A stretch of DNA of 64,000 nt, taken from assembly GCA_017654935.2 (NCBI GenBank), contig CM065693.1, forward strand, positions 17,241,016 through 17,305,015, written 5' to 3'. Position numbers and translations under genes: made by a program. Positions 1 through 11,614 of this stretch are shown here, in pieces. This DNA comes from Phymorhynchus buccinoides. Its lineage: Eukaryota; Mollusca; Gastropoda; Neogastropoda; Raphitomidae. Below the pieces are notes generated by a model. It worked only from the letters and a program-made list of their open reading frames with translations, made no database searches and had not been told where the DNA came from. Numbering within the stretch: position 1 is the stretch's first letter; the number at the start of each line of letters is the position of its first letter.

Positions 1-5
1 TGCAG

Positions 6-803
6 ATGGCGCTCTCTCCCACTCCAAAGGCCCTGCCTGGTTTCAGGATGTTCTCAGCTGCCGCCTTCTTCACTCTCCTCACCCTCCAGCTCCTCCTGCC
101 CCTCCACCAATGCTCCACCCAGGCCCTCACCCCCATCCCAACTGCCGTAACCGAAAACGCACCTCAGACCAGCCAGGCCCCCTTGGGTGTGACGTCGAAC
201 CAAACCCTGGCCCCGGATGGCGATAGTGACGACGACGATTATGATGATGAACCCTTTCCAGGCCACATAGCCATGCTGGAGAGGGTCAGGCCCGAGAGCA
301 CCAGCGTGGACAAGTACCTCACCATCGTCATCTACTGCGTGGGCTTCCCCGGGAACATCCTGTCCTTCGTGGTGTGGATCCAGAAGAAGATGCGGCATTC
401 GTCCGGGTGCTACCTAGCGGCGCTCGCTCTGGACGACTTCATCTTCCTGGTGTTGCATCTGGTGTTCGAGTTTCACATGGTGTGGGGAGGGCACCCCCTG
501 GACACTCCCGTGGTCTGCCAGCTGTTCCCCATCCTGTTCATGTGCGCGCAGTACTTGGGTCCTCTGCTGGTGCTGGGTTTCACCACAGAGAGGTACATCT
601 CCATCTGCCACCCGTTCAAGCGAGAGAAGTACTGCACAGTGCGCAGGGCCAAGCTGGTGATCGCCATCCTGGTGGGGTCCGCCGTGTGCCTGAGCGGGGT
701 GCAGGGCTACTTCTACACCATGGAGAACAACACCTACCAACAGAACAACAGCACACACAACCTCAGTGCTGTGGTCAAGTACGAGTGCGGGCCGCGGCCT
801 GAG
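6..803 (+). CDS. Class A GPCR, exon 1 (N-terminus to TM4/ECL2)
   Basis: This exon encodes the first 266 residues of a rhodopsin-family seven-transmembrane receptor of the plasma membrane. Visible parts are a hydrophobic leader (about residues 15-33, possible signal peptide), an acidic stretch ending in DDDDYDDE (about 75-82), TM1 with a GN motif (104-126), TM2 with LALDD (136-154), TM3 starting at Cys171, the TTERYISICHP form of the DRY motif (194-202), TM4 (217-234), and an ECL2 with several N-glycosylation sequons and Cys261, the likely disulfide partner of Cys171. The exon ends GAG|GTGAGG at 803 in phase 0. Translation past that point gives an acidic tail and a stop, which is intron read-through. 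ATG at 6 follows TGCAG, so it may sit just after an acceptor; Met15 (nt 48) is an alternative start. The style resembles molluscan FMRFamide/chemosensory-type peptide receptors; the ligand is unknown. Confidence 0.85.
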
Positions 804-867
804 GTGAGGAGTGTTTTCAGCTGTAGTGATGGTGTTGATGAGGATGAGGACGAGGATGGTGAATGTT

Positions 868-912
868 TAAGATGATGATGATGATGATGATGCTGACGGT
901 TATGGTGATTAA

Positions 913-954
<42 letters not shown>

Positions 955-955
955 C
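868..955. repeat. (GAT)n microsatellite
   Basis: Imperfect GAT/ATG trinucleotide repeat just inside the GPCR intron. Confidence 0.9.
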
Positions 956-1050
956 ACATCATAACGGTTATGATGATTAAGATGATGATTATGAGGGGGA
1001 GGACATTGATGACAATAATGTTATTGGTAACAACGAAGATGAGGAGGAGG

Positions 1051-1067
1051 TGGGGGGGGGGGGGGGG
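1051..1067. repeat. Poly-G run
   Basis: Near-continuous G homopolymer; its true length is uncertain in any assembly. Confidence 0.75.
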
Positions 1068-1469
1068 CGTATGATGACAGATTGCAGTTATATTATCTCA
1101 CTTATATTTATAGAGCAGAAGCTTTTTTGTTGTTTTCTTGTGGCTAAACGTAATCACTGACTGACATTATCCATGTTACGTTGGGAATAAATTGTTTGTA
1201 GTACTTAGAAATAAGTGGTGGCGATAGTAATCAATATAGGTGCTTGTCTGGGTACGTTTTGGGGTACTTATAGCAGATGTGAGTCACGTTAAAGGTGTTT
1301 GTAATAACAGTGGTAGCGTTGTGTTAGTTTGGAAAGACAATTGCCATTAGTAAAGTGCCCCTTCGATAAGGGGCTGAGATTTTTAAAACAAACAAACAAA
1401 TAGGCTCTAATCACAACTGGCAAAATATAAATGAAAATCAATGAAACGGAAAACAAATATAATTATTAC

Positions 1470-1610
1470 ATCTGTATTGCTAAACATTCGGGACTTTCCT
1501 GGTGTTGCACTGCCTCAGGGCATTGCCTCCAGGATCGTTCCCACCATCTTTATATCTACTAGTGTCCCATATTATGTGTGTGTTCCAGACGGGAGGATGT
1601 TAAGCATCAA
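1470..1610 (+). repeat. Dispersed repeat, copy 1
   Basis: The segment with GCTTTCC/ACTTTCC-TGGT, CTCCAGGATC and TATCCCA-type blocks recurs in the same order at 21,800-21,930. This is an unclassified dispersed repeat. I aligned it by eye only. Confidence 0.4.
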
Positions 1611-1711
1611 AAACAAATATAATATAGAGTCAGTAACGAAACTGGAAATCACAGTGTGCTCACAATGTCTCTGTTTAATCCTCCCTCTACTCTCTTGTAC
1701 CCTCCCCATCT

Positions 1712-1713
<2 letters not shown>

Positions 1714-1773
<60 letters not shown>
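1714..1773. repeat. (CA)n microsatellite
   Basis: Uninterrupted CA dinucleotide repeat of about 60 bp. Confidence 0.95.
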
Positions 1774-1777
<4 letters not shown>

Positions 1778-1914
1778 CGTCCTTTCCCGTCACCCGCCCC
1801 TCCCTCCACCCCCCACCTGCTCATGAATGCTTGAACAATTATTCATAGATTGGACATGATTCACAGCCCCAAAACCTCGCCAAAGGCAGTAACAGCCTAC
1901 AATTAATGTATCCA

Positions 1915-1976
1915 GTCATAGCCCCTTCAGAGCATCAGCTCTCTGGCTTTCTCACCACGAGTTCAAACCCGGAGGT
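1915..1976 (+). repeat. Possible tRNA-derived SINE head
   Basis: The segment reads like the D-arm to T-arm portion of a tRNA: AGAGCATCAG, then a short anticodon-arm remnant, then CACGAGTTCAAACCC, which fits a Pol III B box (GTTCRANNCY). The acceptor stem is not paired, so it is not a functional tRNA. A degenerate tRNA-headed SINE is the best guess. Confidence 0.3.
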
Positions 1977-2126
1977 TTCCATTTATCTCTTTCCTTTCTG
2001 ACATCTTCCCTCCATTTCCTATTAGGCGTAATTGAAAAAAAAATTTGCATCTTTCAAACTAAAGCTCCTGATCATTTTATTTTACGTTAGTTTCCTCGGA
2101 TTTTGTTCTCTTTTCAAAAAGTGTAA

Positions 2127-2291
<165 letters not shown>

Positions 2292-3527
2292 CCTCCCCTG
2301 CAAGTGAATAAATAGGGGTGAAAGAAGATAAAGTACAGAACGTGACATGACGTATTATCTCTCTGAATTCAATTTCGGGTTAGTAATCTATTGCCAAAGT
2401 ATAGGAGACGTCGAACACATTATGTTGTATTTGTTGTTGTTGTTTGTTTGTTTGTTTTTCATCAGCGCTTAACGATAATCATGACAATTATGAATCAGCA
2501 AAGCATAAACAAATAGCGACAGATCAATGAATGTTGTTTAAAGACCCACCAGATCACGTGTCAACATCACGGGTTTCACAGGTTTTCCCTCTTCTAGCTG
2601 GTAATAAATCTTGTTTTGACCAGGTTTGACTCCCATGCAAATGCCCCCAAATTGAGAGCGAAACATCATTTTAAAGAGCAGTCTCAGTTTCAAGTTGGGG
2701 ACATTTGTATGTGGGTCACAGCTACCCAGAAAAAAACAAATTAAGGGACTTAATCGTGGTGGGTCAGTGTGTCTTTAACGTTTTGTTTATTACTTTGTTC
2801 TTTCTTTGTTTCATTGATCGACTTGGTCATCAATGCGCTTCATTCTTTCTGCTCGTCAATCTGCTGTCCAGTGTTGTAGCACTTGCCGTCAGCAATGGGA
2901 CATGTTTTCTTTCATGCACTTTTTTTGTTTGTTTTGGCTGTCCCATCTTCTGGGCCGTACAGTGACGTTGCTCCCACGCCGCTCGTTCCGAATCCCAATT
3001 CGCAGCCACACCCTGGTTTGTTCAAGTCGCAGAATCCGAGACCAGCAGTCCAAGGGGAGCGAATCTATGTTTGGCCGTCAGGAGGCAACCAACCGAGGAG
3101 ACACTGCACTTCTGCTGAGTCACTTCGGTGGAGTTCAGTGGAGCCTGTTCAGAACACCACCTACTAATCCCCCTACTGACGACACTATTCTTATAGTCGC
3201 GGAGCCAGCGTGAGTGAGGTCCTCCTCCGAGGGCGCCACCACGACCGTCCACCGACTGCTCCCCCAAACACACTGATCCCCATGACTTTGACCCGAACGC
3301 ACCAAGGCATAGACTGGATTGGAAACCGAAACTGAGGTCACCATGAGAGCAGGGCATGCAAAGCCACATAATTTGAGACATTTTTAATTTTTTTATGATT
3401 GATGGAAAATGAGGCCGATGATAACGATGATGATGATGCTATGGAGTTCCGTATCGGTCTGAGACTGCATGGCAGGGCTGTATTCTACGCTTCCTTTCAT
3501 AATGCACGTTTTTAGCATGAAGTCTTT

Positions 3528-3774
3528 AACCCTTTCGCCGCCAGCCATTTTATTTTTGCCAAAAAAATACCATTACACTGAACAGGGTAGAAATGAGAAC
3601 GTATCTGCAGTTATTGGGAATTCCTCTGTGAAATGCATAACATTACGCCTATCCTTACCTCCCACAATTAAGAAAATAAAGTCATCAGATAACAGGTCCT
3701 GATTTGATGCCTTTTAGTGACATGGGTATTAAACCCTTGTGGTGCATAAATGCGACATTGGCGGTGAAAGGGTT
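3528..3774. mobile_element. Foldback MITE, AACCCTTTCGCCGCCAGC family, copy 1
   Basis: A non-coding element of about 247 bp with terminal inverted repeats. The left end reads AACCCTTTCGCCGCCAGC and the right end ATTGGCGGTGAAAGGGTT. The interior block CCTTTTAGTGACATGGGT is shared almost exactly with the copy at 20,025-20,267 and less closely with 13,563-13,806. It has no coding capacity, so it is presumably a non-autonomous DNA transposon. The superfamily is not assigned. Confidence 0.75.
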
Positions 3775-4099
3775 CTATCGAAGGGCATTTTGCTCTCGAT
3801 TGATGTGCAAAGCTTACTCAAGCCAGTCATGTCATGAAAGGACGATCAAAGAGCCCACCACCACCACCACCACCACCATCTCATCCTCCTTCTTTATAAG
3901 GGTTCTGGCTCTGTAGTCATGAGTACGAATTAGACAGTCAACATGGGGATGAGTATGTAAATTAGACTAAACTCCCAAAACGATTTTAGCCTAATTGACA
4001 TACTAATCTCCGTTTTGAATACTATCTTTTGTTAAAAGATACCTTTCCCCCGTCATTTCTCTACTGGCCACTGCAACTAGGGTTATTCACGCCCTTGAC

Positions 4100-4265
4100 A
4101 GTGATAGGTAATCCCTTGTTGGTCAGTATCCAAAAAGGGCATTCACTCTTGCAAAAGGCAGACATTTAGTGGCCTCAAACAGGGCATTGGCGAGAGTTAC
4201 TCCCTTGTTTGGTCAGTACTCAAGCATCTATCAAGGGCATTCACTCTTGCAAAAGGTGGTCGTTG
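4100..4265 (+). repeat. Imperfect tandem duplication, about 95 bp unit
   Basis: Two consecutive units share AATCCCTTGTTGGTCAGTA / ACTCCCTTGTTTGGTCAGTA and GGGCATTCACTCTTGCAAAA in the same order. Function unknown. Confidence 0.6.
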
Positions 4266-4308
4266 CAGTGCCCACTACCCCGTAGCCTATCCAACACCTT
4301 TTTGGTGT

Positions 4309-4329
4309 GGGGGGGGGGGGGGGGGGGGG
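4309..4329. repeat. Poly-G run
   Basis: A 21-base G homopolymer, with another G run of about 15 at 4,588-4,602. G-quadruplex forming or length-error prone. Confidence 0.85.
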
Positions 4330-4825
4330 TCTCTTCCTTCAAGAGCAAACAGACAAACAAACTGACACGCAGCTAGATTTAACTTACATTATAGAGCAAC
4401 CCAGTGCCCGCGGGTAAGTGCAGATCTATCCACAGCCCATTACGCGATCAAAACTCCATTAAAAGTGTGTAGCTCCTTTCAAGGCGAACCAAGCGCATTT
4501 TCCAACCCTTTAAAGCCACACTTTGAAAGCTGCACTTTGATTTTGTGGTCGCCTGTACCTCGGGACATTTTAGAGAAGAGTGGGAGGGGGGGGGGGGGGG
4601 GGGCTAGGGGGAGGGGGTCAGTTTAGTGTAGCTGTAAGGTCTTATGTATATTAGGCCTTTTACTCAAATGGCTTTTATTACTGGCTGACGTCAGCCTGTG
4701 GAAAAGGGCCAATAGTAAATGAGAGTTGTGCTATGTATGGTTTTCTACAGTATTGGGTAAGAAATAAAACATTTGCCTTGCCTTGCATTTTAGGCGCCTT
4801 GCCTTGGAATACCGCTTTGTCTTTC

Positions 4826-4971
4826 GTGGAAGACAATGATTCTCTGACTAAGGGGGCATTTGCACTGGCTCTAGTGCTTCAGCCAACGGGATTGGTTGGC
4901 CTTTTTTGGGGGGGACCTTCCCCAGCGCCAACTCTCGTCATTAAATCCCTTTGGCCGAGAGAGTGGGGATG
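4826..4971 (+). repeat. Dispersed repeat, copy 1 (partner at 20,387-20,523)
   Basis: This segment runs from GTGGAAGACAATG through CACTGGCTCTAGTGCTTCAG to CCCTTTGGCCGAGAGAGT. It matches the reverse complement of 20,387-20,523 block by block. No protein is evident. It is probably a fragment of an interspersed element. Confidence 0.55.
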
Positions 4972-5488
4972 TACCCTGGGCAAGGCTTCTCCGCTATGTA
5001 AACACATATTGAGAGCCCAGCCCCCGCCGGAATATCTGGCAGTCATTGTCGGAAACGACAGACAGGCAACAAACCACAAAGCTGTTATTGATTGTCCCTA
5101 CAATGGGAGGGACACGGAGGAAACTAACGAAGCATGCTGCAGACCTGTTGGAAGAAATGAAACGCGTTATTAAGCCGCCCTTATCCGACACCCACGGGCG
5201 GCACGCGCATTTGTGTTCTCTTTCTCTCGTGCGTGTTTATCACAAAGCATCGATTGTAGTTTAAATTGAAATCCGAGCTTCTGAGGCAGGGCAGCACTGG
5301 CATTTTGCTGAACAAGGATTACAACAACGCGTGCATTTTTTTTTTGTTTCACACTCACTGGACATAGCCTAGGGACTATGCGGGCGTGTTCGCACGTACA
5401 GACTCACGCGCGCGCGCGTTTTTACATTAGCCGGGCCTGTCCAAAGAGAAACGTTGCAACATCCCTGATCAGAACCAAACTTAACCCT

Positions 5489-5987
<499 letters not shown>

Positions 5988-6446
5988 GGTTATGAATATG
6001 ATTATGCGTATGCGTATATTTAGGACTTATCTGTCTGTGAGTGTGTGCATGCGCGCGTATGATTGTGCACGGTTGTGAGAATGTGTGTGTCTCTGTCTGC
6101 ATCTGCCTTTAAGTGCATTTATGCGTGTGTTTCACGAGTGTGTACGATTATGTGTGCGTTTGTTCATATGTGTGCATAATGCATGGGCGTGCGTGTTTGC
6201 TTATGTGGGGGGTTTTCAAACTCAGTAAAACGAAAATGTGACCGGTGGCCAAGATTTCGTCAGGTTTGGTTTTTACCTGTCATCGTTTTTTCTTGGATAT
6301 TTATCTTCTTCTTCTGTGTTCCCAGGTCATACAACCATAATGGGTAAGGTACATATGGGTCCGCGGTTTTCAGCTTTCCCTGGTCTCCCCGTAGCGTACA
6401 GCCGACACGTTCCGATTTAGGAGGAACTCAAAATTGGATATTTATG

Positions 6447-6451
<5 letters not shown>

Positions 6452-6520
<69 letters not shown>

Positions 6521-6666
6521 TGCGCGCGTGCGTGTGCGTGTGTGCGTGTGTGTGTGTGCGTGCGTGAGTGCGTGTGCGTGCGTGTGCGTGTGCGTACGTG
6601 CGTGCGTGCGTGTGTGTATGTGTATGTGTGTGTGTGTGTCTGTGTGTCTGTGTGTGTGTGTCTGTG
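6452..6666. repeat. (TG)n/(TGCG)n tract next to the GPCR acceptor
   Basis: Alternating TG with CG interruptions runs to within 6 bp of the AG of GPCR exon 2. It occupies the position of the polypyrimidine tract. Z-DNA-prone. Confidence 0.95.
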
Positions 6667-6672
6667 GACCAG

Positions 6673-7347
6673 GTGAGCCGCAACGGCAACACCAGCCTGC
6701 TGATCCTGTGGAACCTGAGCATCGAGATCCTGACCTTCGTGCTGGTGCCCCTCACCGTGCTCATCCTCAACGTGCTGGTCATCGCCGAGATGCGCCGCCT
6801 GTCCCGCATGGAGCCGGCCAGCCTGCACGGCCACGGCCACGGCCAGCGCACCTCCGCCACCACCGTCATGCTCCTCGCCGTGTCCTTCTACCTCATCCTC
6901 ACCACCATCCCCGTCACCATCGTCTACACGCTCTTCTACGAGTTCCAGTACGACTTCCCTCACGCCACGGCGGGCAGGACCATGGAGGACCCGAGGTTCC
7001 ACCGCTGGGTGAACTACCAGCTGGTCCAGTCCGTGATCAAGGAGTTCGGGATCACGCACTTCGCCTTCAACATCTTCTTCTACGTCATCACCGGGAAGAT
7101 CTTCCGCCAGGAGCTGAAGGGCCTGGTGGTGCGGGGGCTGTGCCGCGGCGGGAAGGTGTCCCTGTCCCTGAGCCGGGAGTACAGCTCGCTGAGGTCCAGC
7201 CTGAGGAGGGAGGGGTCCAAGAGCAAGAACGCCAAGAACACCTGGGTGTCCATCAACGGCCACCACAACACCCACCACCACCACAACAACGACGACGACA
7301 GCAAGGCCAGTGTTGTGCACAGCGCCACCACGGAGACCAAGGTATGA
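6673..7347 (+). CDS. Class A GPCR, exon 2 (TM5 to C-terminus)
   Basis: This exon completes the receptor begun at nt 6, with acceptor GACCAG|GTGAGC at 6,672/6,673 and matching phase 0. It encodes TM5 (begins about 12 residues into the exon), a short third intracellular loop with HGHGHG, TM6 with the conserved proline (ILTTIP), TM7 with [10 protein letters not shown] in place of NPxxY, the amphipathic KIFRQEL helix 8, and a long tail rich in Ser/Arg and His/Asn/Asp. The fused protein is about 490 residues, normal for a peptide GPCR. The stop is TGA 7,345-7,347, giving a C-terminus ETKV that fits a class I PDZ ligand. However, AAG|GTATGA at 7,341/7,342 could also be a donor leading to another exon. 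A (TG)n tract of about 200 bp replaces the usual polypyrimidine tract before the acceptor. Third-codon positions are strongly G/C-ending, unlike the flanks. Confidence 0.85.
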   Translation: MSRNGNTSLLILWNLSIEILTFVLVPLTVLILNVLVIAEMRRLSRMEPASLHGHGHGQRTSATTVMLLAVSFYLILTTIPVTIVYTLFYEFQYDFPHATAGRTMEDPRFHRWVNYQLVQSVIKEFGITHFAFNIFFYVITGKIFRQELKGLVVRGLCRGGKVSLSLSREYSSLRSSLRREGSKSKNAKNTWVSINGHHNTHHHHNNDDDSKASVVHSATTETKV

Positions 7348-8269
7348 TGAGTGGGGGGGGAGAAGGATGAGGAGATGAGGAAACGAACCCCCACTGAACG
7401 TGTCTGGCTGTCTGGCTGCCCCAGCTTTCCGGTTGTGTAGGCCTTTCTTTGTGGCTACTGGAGTGCTGTTAGTGGCAGCGGAGAATACGGTTCAACAAAT
7501 GAATGCGCGAAGCACAGTCTTGGTTCGTTGAACATGTCTTAAAAAGAGTTGTGATATATCTAGTTTCGGCCAGCGTTAGTCAACATGGCTTGACTGATGC
7601 ATGACTGAAAGGAAGACTGTTCTGCAGTTTTGAATCGTTCGAATGATTCGTTGAAGTGCTGCGACTACCAGCACTGCCCTGTGTAAAGTGTTCAGATGTA
7701 CATTGCCTTGTTGGAGCTTTCATACTGAGACTGGCGCCTAGGATTAGTTTTTTCCAGAAGTCAACATGACTCTCTAGTCTCCAGTTGCCTGACCCGCACT
7801 AGACTTGAAACGTTGTCTTCGTTGTGTGCAGTTCAATGTGTTGCCTATCACAGTGCAGCATGTACTAACCATGTCTAGTTGTTGGAAGATCCACATGTCT
7901 GCTTGTTGGAAGATTCACATGTCTGCTTGTTGGAAGATTCGTATGTCTGCTCACACAGGGCTGCATTATTAACTCACGGCTCCTGCCTAAGCGGTGTGCA
8001 GCTTTTAATGTTGTTGGCGCCCATATTTATCCCATCGAAACGTATCTTATAAAGGTGAACAGTGTTGGTATCTGTCGTTATCTTAACAAAACACTCTCCC
8101 CGCTACATGAGGTGGTGTCGTTTGCGAAAAGTAATGACGATCCAGTTTGTTCGGAAACTCGCCAATCCTCCGTCCTGTTGTACAATGTAAATGTATCGTG
8201 ACCAGTGTATTCCTTTGCGTTGGCTTCTTTCTTGTTCAGCTTCCTCGGCCTTCTTATAGGGTTTGAACC
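7348..8269. other. Downstream flank of the GPCR
   Basis: Non-coding, possibly 3' UTR. The only structure seen is a tandem of about 24-bp units at 7,870-7,955. No AATAAA signal is obvious close to the stop. Confidence 0.5.
7870..7955 (+). repeat. 24-bp minisatellite, about 3.5 units
   Basis: Consecutive copies of ATGTCTGCTTGTTGGAAGAT plus TCAC, with few substitutions. Confidence 0.85.
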
Positions 8270-9350
8270 CTGTTCTGTACCAGATGGAATCGGTTTGGAC
8301 AAGGAGAGTTATTGACGCGTGCTTAGGCCTACCCACCATTTTATAATGTCGAATGGGCTTGGACAGGGTGTGGGTCAAACGAATAATGTACTAGTCCATC
8401 CTTCATTGTATCCTGCCAAATAATTTCAGGAAGATATGGAAGCCATGTTCCATTTTTAGAGCGCAGAATGGCCTTCGACAGAGAGTCATTGGCAGGATCT
8501 TGTTCACCCTCCACTGTACCCAGTGGAATAGATTTTCAAAAGGATTCATGGAGAGACAGATCCGTTCACCAGAGTATCTTGTAAAGTAGCTTTGGGCAGG
8601 GACAGATACATGCCCGTGCTTTACTGTATCATATAACATGTTTTTGGACAGGGAGTTCGTGGAAATGTTCACTCTCCATTGTACCCTAAAGTATGATTTT
8701 AGACGAGGATCCATGTAGAGACAAGTCGATCGTCTTTTGTAGAATGGAACGGGACATTATGACCAATAGCTTTTCATACATGCTATTTAGTTTAGTTGAG
8801 GATGATAGGGCACAGTCGACGATGTATGGTTATACAGTCAACGATATCATAAGGCTACGAACAAGAGTCAAAGCATAAAGACGCACGAGTCCGCCGTTAA
8901 TAATTGTACCCGTGAATAAGTCAAGGACAGAGAGACATTGCAACATATTCATGTGCTTTGCACACCCGTCACTTTCCCAGATATCGTGAACATGTAACGA
9001 CCCACCGCTCTCGTGAACATCACCGTAGATAACGTGCATTGAACAACAAATGTCCATTCTCTTTAAGATTTTGTAGAAACAACGTTTTGAAGTCGGTGGG
9101 AATGTCATACACGTTCAGCGTACATTGTGCCCTTTGGGAATGGTCTTGAACGAGATAATGATTGTGTTCATCCGCCATTGGACCCTGAAGAATGGTCATC
9201 CGCACGGATGTTGTACTATAGTCAGCATTTGTATCAGTTCCAGGTGGGATAGTAGTAAATACAAGGACATTATCTAGTCTGCAGATGTGCATTGTGACTT
9301 CACGTACGCTTGGAATTGTCCACTGTTCTACCATCTTTGCTTGACTCATG
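8270..9350 (+). repeat. Degenerate minisatellite, about 50-65 bp period
   Basis: The motif TTTGGACAGGGAGT followed by CACCCTCCATTGTACCCT and AGAATGG recurs in diverged form. Its GGACAGG-like core falls near 8,297, 8,361, 8,427, 8,476, 8,536, 8,595, 8,646 and 8,701, and weaker copies continue to about 9,350. Open frames here are not gene-like. Confidence 0.5.
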
Positions 9351-10538
9351 AACAACTGGTGCACAGAATTGGTTTGAAAGGTCACTGTTTCGAATGCATA
9401 GATATGTTATACTGTTTGCACACACTATATGCTGGAAATAACTGCCTATGATGATCTATATGTCTCGACCTACCGGTATGTCTGAAAAGGGACTCGACAA
9501 TTACAGCCGATAAAATTCATTGTGTCTTCACAAGTCAAGTTTATGAACGAAACATGAAAGTGGAAGTTATATTAGGTATGCTTGGACTATTATACTCCAG
9601 CATTATAAACTTCTTTAGAGGAACAATTCAATTTTTGCTTAAATATCGTTTTGTTGTTGTTGTTGCGATTTGAAGTTTGGTTTCGTTGTGTAAACGAAAT
9701 CAGCACATGTCTGTTGAAAGTTTGACAATTTTGGATGATCTCTAAGGCCAGGTTCACATTAGACGCGTAGCCTATGTTCTGTACGGAAAATCGTAAATAA
9801 GTGGAAGAAATAAGGATAACAGTTTACGCATATATACGGGAAATTCGGACACGTGCGCAAATCTTTTCCCTTCTTTGTTTCACTTATTTATGGATTGCGC
9901 ACGGGTTTCCGCATGGAATATCCGCTTATGTGAGTACACAGGGTGTGACCAACAGATGAGGGGCATGAGGACATCTGGTATTGTTCTTCACGTGCCGCAC
10001 CATTGGTAAGTTTGTCCCACGTCGTTATGCCTGGGAGAGTTGTCTCTGGCTGACACCATGCGTGCTCCTTGAAAGCCGTAGTTTGTGTGATCGTTACCGA
10101 GTGAGAATCCGAACACAAACTGTAAACCACAGTCACGATCTATGCAATATCCTTTTCATCCATTGGTGCTGTATTGTTTTCCTTGTCATTCTCCTTCATT
10201 GCCTCCCCCCCCCCTCCCCCCCCCCCCCCGCCCCAAATTATTTCAACACTTCGCCACCCCCCTCTACCCCAATACTTTCCGTTCTCTTCTCAAAACTCAA
10301 ACCACTACTTTCTTCGATAACCACCTTCCAAAACAAAACGACTACAAAAAAAAGATTATAATATGAATATCGCGTTTTGTGACATGTTCTGTATCGATCT
10401 GTGTACGTATAATTAGAGACAATAAAATGTACGTCGGTATGTCGGATTTGGGGGTTGAACAGTTGTGTTCGTATCAACCCTAACTGATGTGATGTTAGCC
10501 ATGACAGCCCTACCCAATGAGTTTCGAATCCTAGCGTG
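9351..10538. other. Non-coding stretch with a weak foldback
   Basis: No gene recognised. An imperfect foldback lies at about 9,745-9,950: GTAAATAAGTGGAAGAAA on one side pairs with TTTCACTTATTTAT on the other. It could be an old MITE. C-rich runs occur at 10,204-10,230. Confidence 0.4.

Positions 10539-10539
<1 letters not shown>

Positions 10540-10620
<81 letters not shown>
10540..10620. repeat. (TG)n microsatellite
   Basis: Pure TG repeat of about 80 bp. Confidence 0.95.
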
Positions 10621-10621
<1 letters not shown>

Positions 10622-10741
10622 CAAACTCCATGGACAAATGGAATCATGAAGACCAGTGATAGTTCGTTTGCCTTCAAAATTATTCTCATCCTACTAAACA
10701 TGTTTTTGGAATTGACGCACGTGCGTATGCGTATGCGTATG

Positions 10742-10744
10742 TGC

Positions 10745-10791
<47 letters not shown>

Positions 10792-10892
10792 GTGCGTGCG
10801 TGTGCGTGCGTGTGCGTGCGTGCGTGTGCGTGTGCGTGTGTGCGTGTGCGTGTGTGCGTGCGTGCGTGTGCGTGTGCGTGTGCGTGCGTGTG
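10742..10892. repeat. (TG)n/(TGCG)n microsatellite
   Basis: TG repeat changing to TGCG and CGTG units. Alternating purine-pyrimidine throughout. Confidence 0.95.
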
Positions 10893-11089
10893 TTGTAAGT
10901 TTATCTTCTTCTTCTTCGATCGCTCAGACAGTTTCCTGTCATATGAGCGCAGATGCGTTATGCTGTCATTATGAGCCTAACTAAGAAATATTTAGGCCCA
11001 GCATGTCCGTCTACGGCTGGAGAAAATATTTTGTAAGAGTTTCTTTTAAAAAAAAGGGCATGAGAATGTACTAGTAAGTCAGGAGGATA

Positions 11090-11205
11090 GTAGATGACAG
11101 TAAGCGAAGGGGAAAAGGCAGAGTCAAAAAGAGTGACAGATTAGAGAAAGTTGCAAGCAAAGAACTTCCAGAAGCTGGGGGGCTATTTTTAAAAAGATCC
11201 ACCCC
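11090..11205 (+). repeat. Dispersed repeat, GGCAGAGTCAAAGAGAGTG family, copy 1
   Basis: The segment contains GGCAGAGTCAAAAAGAGTGA, then GATTAGA, then GAACTTCCAGAAG, then CTATTTTTA. It has the same block order as 38,990-39,085 and 41,550-41,645. Probably one end of an interspersed element. Confidence 0.45.
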
Positions 11206-11309
11206 ACCACCACCACCCCAGGTACCTCCCAGGGGGGAGGGGGGGGGAGGCACGTTTACAGACGGGGATAATTCTGTAAAAAATGTTTGCATGATTTTTG
11301 TGCCCGCAC

Positions 11310-11330
11310 CCCCCCCCCCCCCCCCCCCCC
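11310..11330. repeat. Poly-C run
   Basis: C homopolymer of about 20 bases. A shorter G/C-rich block lies at 11,234-11,250. Confidence 0.85.
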
Positions 11331-11395
11331 TTACTCTTGAGATGTTGACTTTTGAAGGTCCAATGTGTGTGTTTCGTGAACACTATCATATTCTA

Positions 11396-11610
11396 ATGAA
11401 TAATGGGAAGGAACTTCCCGTAATTAATTCCCTTTTTACCAAAGCTATTTACAGCACCGATTCGACTAGCAAAGTGAAAGTAGTTGCCACAACAATACAG
11501 ACCCAAGTTCATCCTCAAAAAAGGATGACCCAGACCTGCTTATTATGACGACCATAAATATCTTTGGTAAAAAGGGAGTTAATTACGAGAAGTTCCTTCC
11601 CCTTATTCAT
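11396..11610. mobile_element. Foldback MITE with about 55-bp inverted repeats
   Basis: The left arm starts ATGAATAATGGGAAGGAACT. The right arm, read on the opposite strand, starts ATGAATAAGGGGAAGGAACT. The arms stay paired for about 55 bp, through TTCCCTTTTTACCAAAG on the left and its CTTTGGTAAAAAGGGAG counterpart on the right. The loop of about 100 bp is non-coding. This has the architecture of a non-autonomous DNA transposon. Confidence 0.8.
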
Positions 11611-11614
11611 TTCA

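Noticed and set aside
1490..1499. Perfect GGGACTTTCC Rel/NF-kB-type site
   Set aside because: It lies in the GPCR intron within a dispersed repeat. Its partner at 21.8 kb does not keep the motif, and one 10-mer in 64 kb can arise by chance.
4733..5173. 146-codon open frame
   Set aside because: It overlaps a dispersed repeat, has no recognisable motif and the frame is not kept in the partner copy at 20.4 kb.
10500..10535. GTTTCGAATCC resembling a Pol III B box
   Set aside because: No A box or foldable cloverleaf upstream; too little to call a tRNA or SINE.
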